Source: Stomoxys calcitrans (Eukaryota > Arthropoda > Insecta > Diptera > Muscidae). Taken from it: a stretch of DNA of 64,000 nucleotides. Below the pieces are notes generated by a model. That model was not told where the DNA came from. It made no database searches and worked only from the letters and a program-made list of their open reading frames with translations. Shown here piece by piece: positions 23,710 through 34,605 of the stretch. The position numbers and the translations under genes are program-made. Within the stretch, counting starts at the first letter, position 1. Every line of letters starts with the position of its first letter. The DNA is taken from positions 179,094,942 through 179,158,941 of the forward strand of contig NC_081555.1 in the NCBI RefSeq assembly GCF_963082655.1. The letters run 5' to 3'.

Positions 23710-23922
23710 TTTTTTTGAATCACCACCATCACGACATTCAAAGCCATGTCCGTCTGTTCAAATTACTTTAGGTCTTGAACGAATAAAACTATCCACTTGA
23801 AATATGAAATAAATACTAGCTGGACAGGGATCGCTCCGCTGCGCCTTCTTTAACTCCCTAATATCTTTTTAGGGTGGGGACATTTCGCCCTCAATGTGGA
23901 TATCGAATTCATGCTACTGTAG

Positions 23923-24206
23923 CCTATTTCCGCTATGACGCTGAATGTCAGCGTTCGAATCTTGGCGAGAACTTCGGACAAAATTTAAAGCGGTGGTTAT
24001 TCCCTCTTGCTGGCTATATTTGCGAGGTAACATGCCATGCATGGTCATGAAAAAAATTTTCCTCAAAGAGGTGTCGCACTGCGGCACGCCGTTCGGACTC
24101 GGCTATAAGAAAGGTCCCTTATCGTTGATAAACTCAACTTGAATCGGAAAGCTCTCATTGATGTGTGAGAAATTTGCCCCTGCTGGGTTCCTGGGCAAAT
24201 TTTAAC
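23923..24206 (+). mobile_element. SINE copy 3, 5'-truncated, inside family B
   Basis: Starts at CTATGACGCTGAATG, so box A is lost. Box B is mutated (CGTTCGAATCTTGG). The body has AAAGAGGTGTCGCACTGCGG and CGTTCGGACTCGGCTA, and the tail is TTCCTGGGCAAATTTT. It begins at the same point of family B as the SINE at 44711. Confidence 0.8.
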
Positions 24207-25313
24207 TCTACTTCCAAATGCCATTTTTTGAGTCCCATATTACCGTATTGGTAAATATTTCGGGGGTGGTCATTTGGCCATTAAGGTAAATATTAAAATC
24301 GTGCTTTACTTTCAGAAACATTTCATGTGTCCCATGATGGCATGATCGGTATATAAGTTATGTTTGGTGATCGGTGGACCCCAGGGACTTTGTTCCGAAA
24401 ATTAATATAAATTTCCCGAAAATCAATAAATTTCCACCCCAAATAGCTTTTATATAATAGGGAGGTATTTTATGGCGGGGTGGCTCCCCAAACACATGAC
24501 CCTATATTGTCGTGATTGGTCTATATATCCATTTAGCAGGTTTTGGGCGCCAACAATAGAAACCACTTTTTTTTGTGGTGACTGTTAGAGTGCAAAAAAT
24601 TTCAATCGAATCACATTACCAATATCCGAGATCTGGTATTTTTGAAATTAGGGTAATAAGGTGTGCTTTTAAGAGGAGATAATTCGACTGAAATATGGAT
24701 ATCAAATTCGTGTCCACTTCCAAATCCCTTTACTTCGAGCCCCATATTGTCATGGTCGGTAAGTATGAACCGTTTGGAGGTATTTTAGGGATGGGGCGGC
24801 CACCGGCACTTTGCCCCAAAAATAAATATAAAATTCTTTCTTTACTCCCACATACCGTTGATTTCAGCTCCATATTGTTATAGTCTGAAATAAAGTTCAG
24901 TACTCCCAAAATTGGATATCAAATTCGTTTTCTACTCCCAAATACATTTCATTTAAGTCCCATATTGGGCGAAAAGCGCCACTTAGACTTGATCTACTCC
25001 CAAATATCTTTCATTTGAATCCCATGGTCGGCTGATATGCCCATTTGGGGGTTTAAGGGGGTGAGGCGACCTCCCATTACTTGGACCTAATTTTTTATGG
25101 CATATAATCTACTGCCGGATACTTTTCATTTGAGTCTAATATAGATAGGAACGTCGAATATTTCTGTTTAGGGGAGTTTTTGGGTTGGGGCGGCCCACTT
25201 GGTACTTGGACCCAAAATTTAATATGATTTTTATTTTCTAGTCTCCAATTCCATTCCATTTGATACCCATATTGTGCCCATCAGTCCTCTTTTGGATTTG
25301 GGTGGGGTTTTTA

Positions 25314-25450
25314 GTGTAAGGGGGGGTATCACCATCCGATATCTAAAAATTATATGACCTATGTTGCCTTTTTTTGATTTTTTGGTGTAAGGGGGGGTAT
25401 CACCATCCGATATCTAAAAATTATATGACCTATGTTGCCTTTTTTTGATT
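25314..25450. repeat. Exact tandem duplication, 66 bp
   Basis: GTGTAAGGGGGGGTATCACC... at 25314-25379 and 25385-25450 appear identical over 66 bases, offset by 71. This is much closer than neighbouring family B units are to one another, so the duplication is recent. Confidence 0.85.
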
Positions 25451-26372
25451 CTACGGAACAAACAAACAAACCGAGTCCCATATAGTCATGATGGGTCATA
25501 TGCCTATTTGGTTAGCTTTTTGGTGGTTGGGGTGACCCCCTACACTTCAATCTGATTTTGTATGCCAGATTCGTAATCTACTCCCGAATACCTTTCATTT
25601 AAGCCCCATATTGATATGGACGACCAATTTGTCTGTTTTTAGACATTTTGGGGTTAGGGCGACTTCCTGGGTACTTGGACCCAATTGTTAATACCATATC
25701 CGTATTCTACTCTTAATACCTTTCATTTGATATGCATATTGTCCTTATCGGTCCACTTGTGATTTTGGGTAGTATTTTTGGGGTAACGGGGAGGGTCCGC
25801 CTCCTTCCGATATGAACAAATTATAAAGCATATTTCTTCTTCCTGATCATATTCGTAATCTACCCCCGAATACCTTTCATTTGAGTCCCATATTGCCATG
25901 ATCGTCAAATAAACCTATTTTAAGAGGTTTTGGGCCTAGGGAGGCCCCCAAGGCACTTGGACCAAACTTTTATTATGAAATTCGTACTCTACTCTTGAAT
26001 ACATTTCATTTGAATCCCATATTGTCCTGATCGCTCCACTTTTATTTTTGGGTAGTACTTTTGGGGTAAGGGCGAGGGTTCGCCCCCCTTCCGATATCAA
26101 AAAATTATATAGCCTATGTTGTCTTCCAGACAACAATCTGTGATGCACCAATCGTCATATATGCCAAGTGTGAATTCTGTTTGGTGTAGTGAAATACAAG
26201 TCCACAACGCACCACGTATAAAAATAAAAGTAATATCGAAAAGGCGATTTAGGAACAAATCTTCTGGGTAATTACAATGTAATTATATGTTCGTCCAATT
26301 TGAACTAATATTCCAATAATGATGTTAAACGATTCTTTCGAATTTTGGCAGAAAGAATTTCCATTATTAGGA

Positions 26373-26678
26373 GACCACCGTAGCGCAGAAGTTAGCATGT
26401 CCGCCTATGACGCTGAACGCCTGGGTTCGAATCCTGGCGAGATCACCAGAAAAAAATTTTCAGCGGTGCTTTTCCCTCCTAATGCTGACAACATTTGTGA
26501 GGTACTATGTTATGTAAAACTTCTCTCTAAAGAGGTGTCGCACTGCGGCTCGGACTCGGCTATAAAAAGGACGCCCCTTATCATTGAGCTTAAACTTGAA
26601 TCGGACTGCACTCATTAATATGTGAGAGGTTTGCCCCTGTTCCTTAGTGGAACGTTCATGGGCACATTTTGCAATTTT
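26373..26678 (+). mobile_element. tRNA-derived SINE copy 4, best preserved
   Basis: The head ACCACCGTAGCGCAGAAG leads to box A-like TAGCGCAGAAGTTAGC and perfect box B GGTTCGAATCC (26424-26434). The body and tail GGAACGTTCATGGGCAC follow. It lies directly at the truncated 5' edge of a DINE type C element. Confidence 0.9.
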
Positions 26679-27327
26679 AGATTTCTATTATTGGTGAATT
26701 TCATAGAAATCGGTTCAGATTTGGATATAGCTTCCCTATATATATATATATATATATACACATGTAGTCCGATTTTCACTTCTAGAGTCACTGAAAGTGC
26801 ATTTTTTTACCAATCTTCTCAAAATTTTGCACATCGCTTTGTTAGAGCCACTGCAAGCAAATTTATTCACCAATGCTTTGCTCGACGACTATCACAGTAC
26901 CTAAAGAGTTGGGCCGAAATCGGTTCAGATTAAGATATAGCTCTCATATATATGTCCGTCTGACTGAGTAATATTTGGGTTCATTTGTCAGCCGATAGTC
27001 ACGAAGAGTGGCATATGATATATAAATCTTTAATGACAATACACATTTTTGTAAAATTGTTTGAAAATCGGTTCAGATTTCTATTTGGCTTACTCATTCA
27101 TATATACCTCCCTATTTGCACACATAAAGCCGTAGTTATTACAATTGTGAAGACATTTGCTGAAAATTTGATACGGATTGTTTTGTAACCCATCTGAAAA
27201 CCTTTACCAAAGTCCACTAAATTCGGTTCAGAATAAGTTATTGATCCCTATTTTTACTTATAGGGCAAGTGTAGTGTATTACATAGTCGGCTCCGCCCGA
27301 CTTTTGCCTTTCCTTGCTTGTTTTACT
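26679..27327 (+). mobile_element. DINE-like element type C, 3' half with its own hairpin end
   Basis: About four units of roughly 150 bp carry AAATCGGTTCAGATT and GATATAGCTTCC blocks. A TA microsatellite lies near 26741-26758. The 3' end has the hairpin AGTCGG-CTCCGC-CCGACT (27285-27302), then TTTGCCTTTCCTTGCTTGTT. The layout matches the other DINEs (hairpin, then GCC..TT..CTTGTT) but the stem sequence differs. The 5' end is lost at the SINE. Confidence 0.75.
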
Positions 27328-28783
27328 CATTGCAAGTTCGAACGCTCTTTCAAAGTAAAGAAAATTTTTTTTTCAAAGTCAAGAAAAATGTTTGCATGGT
27401 AAGTCCATGGGCTTGTTGGTGTGATCACCACCGATTTAAAGCCTAATTCATTTTATCATTGCCTATGAGTTTCGTACTACATATTTGCTACTTTATAAGA
27501 AAGAATCAAAGACTTGTTGTGTGGTCCCCGTAAAAATTGTGTCCACTTGTATTTGCTATACAAAATTAATTACGACATTAGATAAATCTAGGCAGGTACT
27601 GGGTACACATTGGACCCACGACATCAAGCTGGGCTTATGAAAATATGTGTCTCTATTAAAGAACAAAATCACAAAAACAACAAACTGATTTTTTTTGGGG
27701 AAACTTTGAAGCAAGTGATACGATAACCCCCGTTGTCGTCGTTTTCACAGTTTGACATGCTCATGGGTGGACAGTGACCGAAGGAATGTGGACTAACAAG
27801 TGGCCTTGTTAAGACGCAACATGACTTGGGTCAGATTAGGCTTTTTTGTCTTTAGCCGCCACTAATCTAGGGACCACACACATGCCGTTAACGTTGCAGC
27901 AGCAGCAGCAGCAGGCCAAGCCGCTGCCCAAGATGCGGTCTACGCCAAAGATTTGGTCTCTGCTACTTGGCTACGCACTTGTTTATCCTCAAATGTCACA
28001 ACTTTCTGTAAAATCTTAATTTCCAAAATATACATCGCTGGATACGAAAGTAAAAAAGCTCCTCTCCCTACCCCACACCCAGAAGCGGTTAGACCTTTGG
28101 CAGCAACAAAATCAAGTCTAAAATACAAGAAAAGAAGCTAACAAAGACCCCAGACAAGAAGAAGAACCACAACAACTGAAGAAAACAGACCAACACAAAT
28201 TTACATAGGCCGGGCAGATTGGCTGTGACACTCTCCAACTCCCCCTCAGCCACTACTGTTTTAGCTAACATATCAAGTAGTACGGTTGTGGCGTATGCGT
28301 GCGAGTGTGTGAGTGTTGGGGTAAGTTTGTTCTTTTGTGTAACTTACCTCTCTGGAAGAAAACCCACACCGACAACACACGTTGGATATTTTTAACGCCC
28401 AGCCAAGAGACCCTCACTGAAACTTTCTTTGTTGCAGAGGAGGGCTTCGGTCCTGCTTTGATATGAACAACGAAATCCAACAATAAACAGAAAAAAAAAC
28501 TTTTGGTAGTTTTGGCCTTTGCCTGAAAAACTCTGACAAGCATTAAAAAACACGGCATAAAGATAAACCATAAGTTGTTGCTATTGTAGTTGTTGTGCCC
28601 TGACAAATGCACGCAGGTTTTGTATAGATGTGCCCAAAGGTGAGCAAAATCAGCGTGATCGAATGCTAACTACAGATACTATCTCAACCATATTCCATAG
28701 TTAAGGCAGTAAGCAAACATCCATAGACCTAGCATACATTTCGATTTGATTAGCCAGGTGATGGTGGTCTCAAGTTTCAAATC
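27328..28783. other. Single-copy-looking stretch with CAG repeat
   Basis: A GCAGCAGCAGCAGCAGCAGG tract lies near 27897-27916. Overlapping ORFs at 27940-28612 lack domains. No repeat family is recognised. Confidence 0.5.
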
Positions 28784-29016
28784 GCAAATTTGCCCATAAA
28801 CATTCTACTGAGGAATGATAAGACATCTCCTTTTTAAGTCCGAACTGCTTGACGCTGAGCGACATCACTTACCAGAGTTGCCGTTTACCTCAATGATGTC
28901 GGCAGAACTAGAATGAGATAACCACCGCAAAAAAATGTTATAATGTTCTCACCGGGATTTGAACCCAAACGTTCAGCATCAAAGGTGATATGCCATTCTC
29001 TGAGTTACTGTGGCCC
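28784..29016 (-). mobile_element. tRNA-derived SINE copy 5, old and internally deleted
   Basis: The minus strand reads GGGCCACAGTAACTCAGAG, box B-like GTTTGGGTTCAAATCCCGG, and the tail TTTATGGGCAAATTTGC. The body is shortened and diverged. It is recognisable by the order of blocks. Confidence 0.75.
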
Positions 29017-29192
29017 TAAAGATGAGTATTTGGGTTGTTTTATTTGCCTGTCTTGCGGATTCGCAAGCTTATCGATAAATAAAACGTTTTTCCTGCTAAA
29101 TGCTGTGTACATCAACGTTGGCAGCACTGAATTACATACAAAGTAATCAAACAACAACAAAACAAACAAAATAAATCATTTTAATTTTAAAA

Positions 29193-29255
29193 AAGTAAAA
29201 GCGTGCTTAGTTCGGTTCGAAAATCACCATGGATTCTGCTACAAATTTATACAAA
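29193..29255 (-). mobile_element. DINE-1-like element type II, hairpin end of a split copy
   Basis: AGTAAAAGCGTGCTTAG then TTCGGTTCGAA (a decayed hairpin), followed by CACCATGGATTCTGC. It is cut by family B copy B4. The type II unit sequence resumes at about 30706. Confidence 0.65.
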
Positions 29256-30705
29256 ACTAGCCGAACCGGTCCCGCTCCGCTGCGCCTTCTTTAACTCTCT
29301 CTAATATCTTTTTAGAGTGGGGACACTTCGCCCTGAATGCGGATGGCACCTCAGACATTTCGACTCAAAATAGGATATCAAATTCGAGCTGCACTCAAAA
29401 AACCCTTTAATTTGAGCCCCATATTGCCATGGCCGGTAAATATTAACCGATTGGAGGATGTTTTGGAGCTGGGGCGGCCACCAGCACTTTGCACTGAAAA
29501 TAAAATTGGTTTTTTATTCCCAACGGAAAAGAAGTTCAGTTTAGGGGGTGCTTTAGGGCGTACCCCAAAACACTTGGCTCCAATATTGGATATCAAATTC
29601 GTTTTCTACGGTCAAATACCTTTCTTTTGAGTCCCATATTGTCATAATGGGTAAAATAACCCATTTGACATATCTTTGGGAGAAAAAGCGCCACCTAGAC
29701 TTGAAAGCAAATTTTAATGTCATATTTATAATCTACTCCCTAATACCTTTCATTAAAGTCCCATATAGCCATGGTCGCCTAATATGCCCATTTGGGGATA
29801 TTTTGGGGTGGGCGACCTCCCATTACTTGGACCTAATGTTTTATGCCATATTTGTAATCTACTGCCTAATTCTTCTCATTTGAGTTCCATATTGACATGA
29901 ACTTCGAATATATCTGTCTATCGGTATTTGGACCCAAATTTAATACCATATTCGTTTTCTGGTCTCCAATAACTTTCATTTGATTCCCTTATTGTGCCCA
30001 TCAGACTACTTTCGGATATGATGGCGTTTACTCCTTACTCCAAGTAAGGGGGATGTTCCGCCTCCGCTCGATATCTAAAAATTAAACAGCCGATGTTTTC
30101 TTCCAGACAAACGTTCACAATTTTTGAGAATTTGAAGAAAATCGGTTCAGCCAAGTATCATATAGTCATAATGGGTCTAATGGAGTTTTTGAGGGGTGGC
30201 TTGAGGCCCTATACGTCGATCTGATTTGGTACGCCGGATTCGAAATCTATTCCCGAATACCTTTCATTTGAGCCCCATATTGAAATGAACGTCCAATATG
30301 TCTGTTTTGGGGTTGGGGCGGCCCGATGGGTACTTAGACTCAAATTTTAATACCATATTCGCATTCTATTTTCCAATACCTTTCATTTGATACCTATATT
30401 ATGCCGATCGGTCCACTTTTGATTTTGAGTTGTGTTTTTGGCATAAGGGGGAGGGTCCGCCCCCCTTTCGATACCGAAATATTATATAGCCTATGTTTCC
30501 TTTCAGACCAACCTACATATTTGTTGACTACTCCCGAATACCTTTCATTTGAGTCCCACATTGTCAAGATCGTCCAATAAACATATTTTAAGGGGTTTGG
30601 GACTGAGGCGGACCCCCAGGTACTTGGACACAACTTTTATTATGAAATTCGTACTCTACTCTTAAGTACCTTTCTTTGAATCCGATATTGTCCCGATGGG
30701 TAAAC
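29256..30705 (+). mobile_element. Family B element, copy B4
   Basis: Starts ACTAGCCGAACCGGTCCC with GCTCCGCTGCGCC and TAATATCTTTTTAGAGTGG. No SINE is present at the place where B3 and B5 carry one. Diverged G-run units follow, ending near CCCGATGGGTAAACTGGG. It is flanked on both sides by type II DINE sequence, so it is nested. Confidence 0.7.
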
Positions 30706-31434
30706 TGGGTATGTTAAAGGTCATGAGAGAAGCCGTTGCACCAAATTTCGGGTAATACTTGCGTGCTTTAGAGGCTCAAGAAGTCAAGATCCCATATCGG
30801 GTCATATGGCAGCTATATCAGGTTATGGACCGATTTGAACTATTCTTAGCACAATTGTTGGAAGTTAACACAAAACATGTAACGCAAAATTTCAGCTAAT
30901 CGGATAATACTTGCGCCCTCTAGTGGCTCAAGAAGTCAAGACCCCAGATCGGTTTATATGGCAGCTATATCAGGTTATGGACCGATTTGAACCATTCTTA
31001 ATACAGTTGTTAGAAGTCTTAACAAAACATGTCATGCAATATTTCAGCCAAATCGGATAGGAATTGCTCCCTGTAGAGGCTCAAGAAGTCAAGACCCCAG
31101 ATCCCCAGGTTTATATGGCAGATAGCTGCCAGGTTATGAACCGATTTCAACCATACTCAGCACAGTTGTTGGAAGTTATAATAAAGCATCTCATGCGAAA
31201 TTTCAGCCAAATCGAATAAGAATTGTGCCCTTTAGCGCCTCAAGAAGTCAAGATCCCAGATCGGTTTATACGGCAGCGTGGACAGATCCCAACCGACCTA
31301 CACTAATAAGAAGTATTTATGCAAAATTTCAAGGGGCAAGCTTTACTCCTTCGAAAGTTAGCGTGCTTTCGACAGACGGACGGACGGACAGACGGACGGA
31401 CGGACAGACGGACGGACGGACAGACGGACGGACG
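30706..31434 (-). mobile_element. DINE-1-like element type II, unit half of the split copy
   Basis: Units carry GAGGCTCAAGAAGTCAAGA, GATCGGTTTATATGGCAGC and CACAGTTGTTGGAAGT, at about 152-bp spacing (30798, 30950). It ends in a perfect 64-bp microsatellite (31371-31434) with the terminal TATACCC block missing. Confidence 0.8.
31371..31434. repeat. 16-bp higher-order microsatellite, four perfect copies
   Basis: GACAGACGGACGGACG repeated four times without error. This is an expanded form of the short GACA/GACG tract found in every DINE copy here. Confidence 0.9.
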
Positions 31435-33204
31435 TCATCATATGTTTCAATAAACGTTGATACTAAGCGGCGATAAGATTAACCGCTTACCTAATCGGGG
31501 ATAGAATTTTTCTCCATACAAACTAAGCGAGTATTGTTAAAAGTTTGAGCTCAATGATATTGGTGTAAGGCAAAATGGCAACACCCTTTTCTGAGTACCG
31601 TGTCTTCGTCCTCGTCGTCATCGTCCCAAAGTCACTATCAAAAGATGAAAATATCCTGTCGCAGATATCGGGACAACTAAAAACAAAATTATGAGGAGCA
31701 AAAGAATGAATCAAGGAAGACTGAGAGAAGAAGAATAAAGGCAATGGAGAGATGAAAAAAAAAAACATGGTAAAATAAAATAAAAGAACATACTGTTTTA
31801 TCTTTGATCAACGGATTTGTAAACAAAAACCCAAAGACAGCTACGAATAAAACATTAAACGTCGCATTAAAATGCTAATACGAGTGATGCCGGGAGATGC
31901 GATGCGTTGCGATGAAGATTTGGAGGTCGCCAAGCAAGTGAGCTGCCACTATGCTGTAAAGCGAATGGATTTGGCGTTGGATCTGGATTTCGGTGATTGG
32001 CGCTACACAATCACTCACATACACACGCACACATGCTGCCATTTATGAGACTGGCTGAAATGGGTAACACACAAACACAGTAACTTTGTAGGTCCACATA
32101 CCCTCCCCACAAAAGAAAAAGGTATAGCTGACTAAGGTCTTTTCATTTTCATATTTTCCGGATGAAGCTGTTGGCGTTAGTTGACTGTTGCTGCTGTTGT
32201 CGCTTTTGGAAGATGTCAATGCTGGTGTTGGTGATGGCCATGTCACTGTTGTTTGTTCTCTGCTCTCGGTGGTATTGCTGTCCCAATTCACGACAATGGC
32301 CCAGTGAATATGACGTGACGTGGAAATAACGCTGGCTGCATGCCTGTATAGCCACGATGCGCTTTAGATGACAACACACGGTAGTATTGTTCGTTTCATC
32401 GCCTCAGCTTTGTGTCTTCATCACAGGTTTTGGATTTTTTTTTTTCGCTTCCATCTCCTTTGCTAGCTCATATTTTTCTTTTGCCTTGTTTGGCCCATAA
32501 ACTGTTGCGTAAATTTTTGCCAAAAAGAGATTTAGATTTATGCATTGAATGGCTAAGAGTGTCTGGTGTGTTTGGTGTATGTGCACAACGTCGGACGACT
32601 TGCAAACAAAAAGCTGCCATTAAAGCCTAATTTGCGATGTTTTATTTTCTCAAAATTTATTAAAAAAGTTGAAAGTGAAAATGAAATGATACCTTTGCTC
32701 GTTAAGCGGCACAGTATGTTCAATTTTTTCATAAAATTTGATATATAAAAAAATTTACCAGACAATATATAACGACAATCGACTCAAAATCCACTGAACC
32801 GATTTTTTTTTAAATTTTTGGCAGAATTTAGAGTTTGTCTTTCCGACGAGAATAGGACTCTCCCCCTTAGCTAAAGTTTTGAAAAATGCAATGTCCTCAG
32901 GGCATGCCCTTTGTTATTTCCCATAGACTAGAATTTTGTAAAAACAATATTGGGCCACAAGCCTGGGCACATGTTTACTGATGTGGCCAATACTGGTCAA
33001 ATGATAGGAAAGGTTAGTAGGTATGAGGGTACAGCCCAATTCCTAAATCATACCCCAAAATGGTCATGCTGGCCAATCGGTACAATAATAATGATTTTTG
33101 ACAATAGACTACGAATCTGATAGATATCAATATTAAGGACCAAGTATCTGAGAGGTCACCCTACCACCAAACATCCTCCTACGGAACATGCAGACCTTTT
33201 GGGA
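31435..33204. other. Single-copy-looking stretch
   Basis: About 1.8 kb with GTTGCTGCTGTTGTC-type triplets near 32186 and several T or A tracts. Overlapping ORFs at 32404-32765 on both strands have no domain. No repeat family is recognised. Confidence 0.45.
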
Positions 33205-33254
33205 GAATTCGGCCTTGCCGAACTTTGGATACCCACCAACATGGATATATCGGG
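33205..33254 (-). mobile_element. DINE-1-like 3'-end scrap
   Basis: TTCGGCCTTGCCGAAC keeps the hairpin arms with an altered centre, followed by TTTGGATACCCACCAAC. Only about 50 bp survive, next to a transposase relic. Confidence 0.65.
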
Positions 33255-33417
33255 GGTTTCAATAAGAGCGCTACAAAAGACTTTTTTTTAAATAAACGAA
33301 AGAAGTACGGCCCAATGACGCCTCCGTCCCATAAACCGAACCAAACCGTAATTTTCTCGGGATGCAATGATGACTCATGAAGTACGTGTTGATTGCTGCC
33401 TGACCAACAATGCATAT
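33255..33417 (-). pseudogene. Mariner-type transposase fragment
   Basis: The minus strand reads CWSGSNQHVLHESSLHPEK then ITVWFGLWDGGVIGPYFF (33299-33352). V-W-x-G-L-W-x-G-G-x-I-G-P-Y-F-F is the block between the first and second catalytic Asp of IS630-Tc1-mariner transposases. It also matches the second relic near 62470. The N-terminal part is cut by a DINE starting at 33418. The C-terminal part runs into unrelated sequence and a DINE scrap. It is a dead fragment of about 50 codons. Confidence 0.7.
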
Positions 33418-34605
33418 TTTTATACACTCCACCATAGGATGGGGGTATACTAATGACGTCATTCTGTTTGTAACACCTCGAAATTTGCATCTGAGACCCC
33501 ATAAAGTATATATATATTCTTGATCGTCATGTCATTTAAAGTCGATCTAGCCATGTCCGTCTGTCTGTCGTCCGTCTGTCTGTCGAAAGCACGCTAACTT
33601 TAGAAGAAGTAAAGCTTGTCGCTTGAAATTTTGCACAAATACTTCATATCAGTGTAGGTCGGCTGGGATTGTAAGTGGGCTAAATCGGTCCATGTTTTGA
33701 TATAGCTGCCATATTAACCGATCTTGGGTCTTAACTTCTCGAGCCTCTAGAGGGCGCAATTCTTGTCCGATTTCACTGAAATTTTGCACTTTGTGTTTTC
33801 GTATCACTTCCAACAACTGCGCTAAGTATGGTTCAAATCGGTCAATGTTTTGATAAAGCCGCCATATAAACCGATCTTGGGTCTAGGCTCAAAAAGTCTC
33901 TAGGCGCAAGATCAGTTTATATGGCAGCTATATCAAAACAGAGGACGCATTTCTCATCCGATTTGTCTGAAATTTTGTATGAAGTGTTTTGTTATGAATT
34001 CTAATAACTGTGTATGTATGCAAAAGTATGGCGCAAATTGGTACATAACCTGATATAGCTGCCATATAAACCGATCTGGGATCTTGACTTCTTGAGCCTC
34101 TAGAGTGCGCAATTCTTATCCGATTGGAATGAAATTTTGCACGACGTGTTTTGTTATGATATCCAACAACTGTGTCAAGTATGGTTCAAATCGGTCTATA
34201 ACCTTATATAGCTGTCATATAAACCGATCTTGGGTCTTGACTTCTTGAGCCTGTAGAGGGCGCAATTCTTATCCAATTTGAAAGAATTTTGGCACGTAGT
34301 ATTTTGTTATGATATCCAACAACTGTGCTAAAAAGGCGTTAAGTTCGGCAGTTGTGTGTATATAAAAAACTCCATAGAGGGGCGGAATTATTATCTGTGT
34401 TGTATGAAATTTTGAAAATTTTCTTGTTCTCCTAATTTGATTTCTTGAGCCTCTAGAGGGCCCAATTATTAATCGTTATGCCTGAAATCTTGCATGTGGT
34501 GTTTTGTTGTGTCTTCCAACAACCTTAACAGGTACGATTCATATAGGTTCATATCTTGATATATGTCTCAGACCAATCGATCTCCTTATTTGAAAAACTC
34601 ATTAA
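33418..34605 (+). mobile_element. DINE-1-like element type II, 5' end intact, hairpin lost
   Basis: Starts TTTTATACACTCCACCATAG. Then come TGTTTGTAACACCTCG, AAAGTATATATATATTCTTG and CTAGCCATGTCCGTCTG with a CTGTC/CGTC tract. About six type II units follow (ATAGCTGCCATATAAACCG, GACTTCTTGAGCCTCTAGAG). The block at 33494-33560 is the best match in the window to the Drosophila INE-1 start. No hairpin is found before 34605. A 21-bp scrap of an opposite-strand DINE end lies at 34329-34349. Confidence 0.85.

Larger units (their letters stand above)
23815..26155 (+). mobile_element. Family B element, copy B3, carrying a SINE
   Basis: Starts ACTAGCTGGACAGGG, then GCTCCGCTGCGCC and TAATATCTTTTTAGGGTGG. 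A SINE interrupts it at 23923-24206. Many diverged units follow, with TTCATTTGAGTCCCATATTG and GGGGCGGCC blocks. Near 25314-25450 a 66-bp piece is exactly duplicated in tandem. It ends near AGACAACAATCTGTGATGCACC without the ATAAGGAACAAAC tail. Confidence 0.7.

Noticed and set aside
23355..23800. ORFs spanning the N run
   Set aside because: They exist only because N codons are not stops.
26385..26440. tRNA gene
   Set aside because: Box A and box B are present, but the sequence is the head of a SINE with a long non-tRNA body and does not close a normal acceptor stem.
28265..28612. 115-codon minus-strand ORF
   Set aside because: No motif, ends in low-complexity His/Thr, and overlaps other frames.
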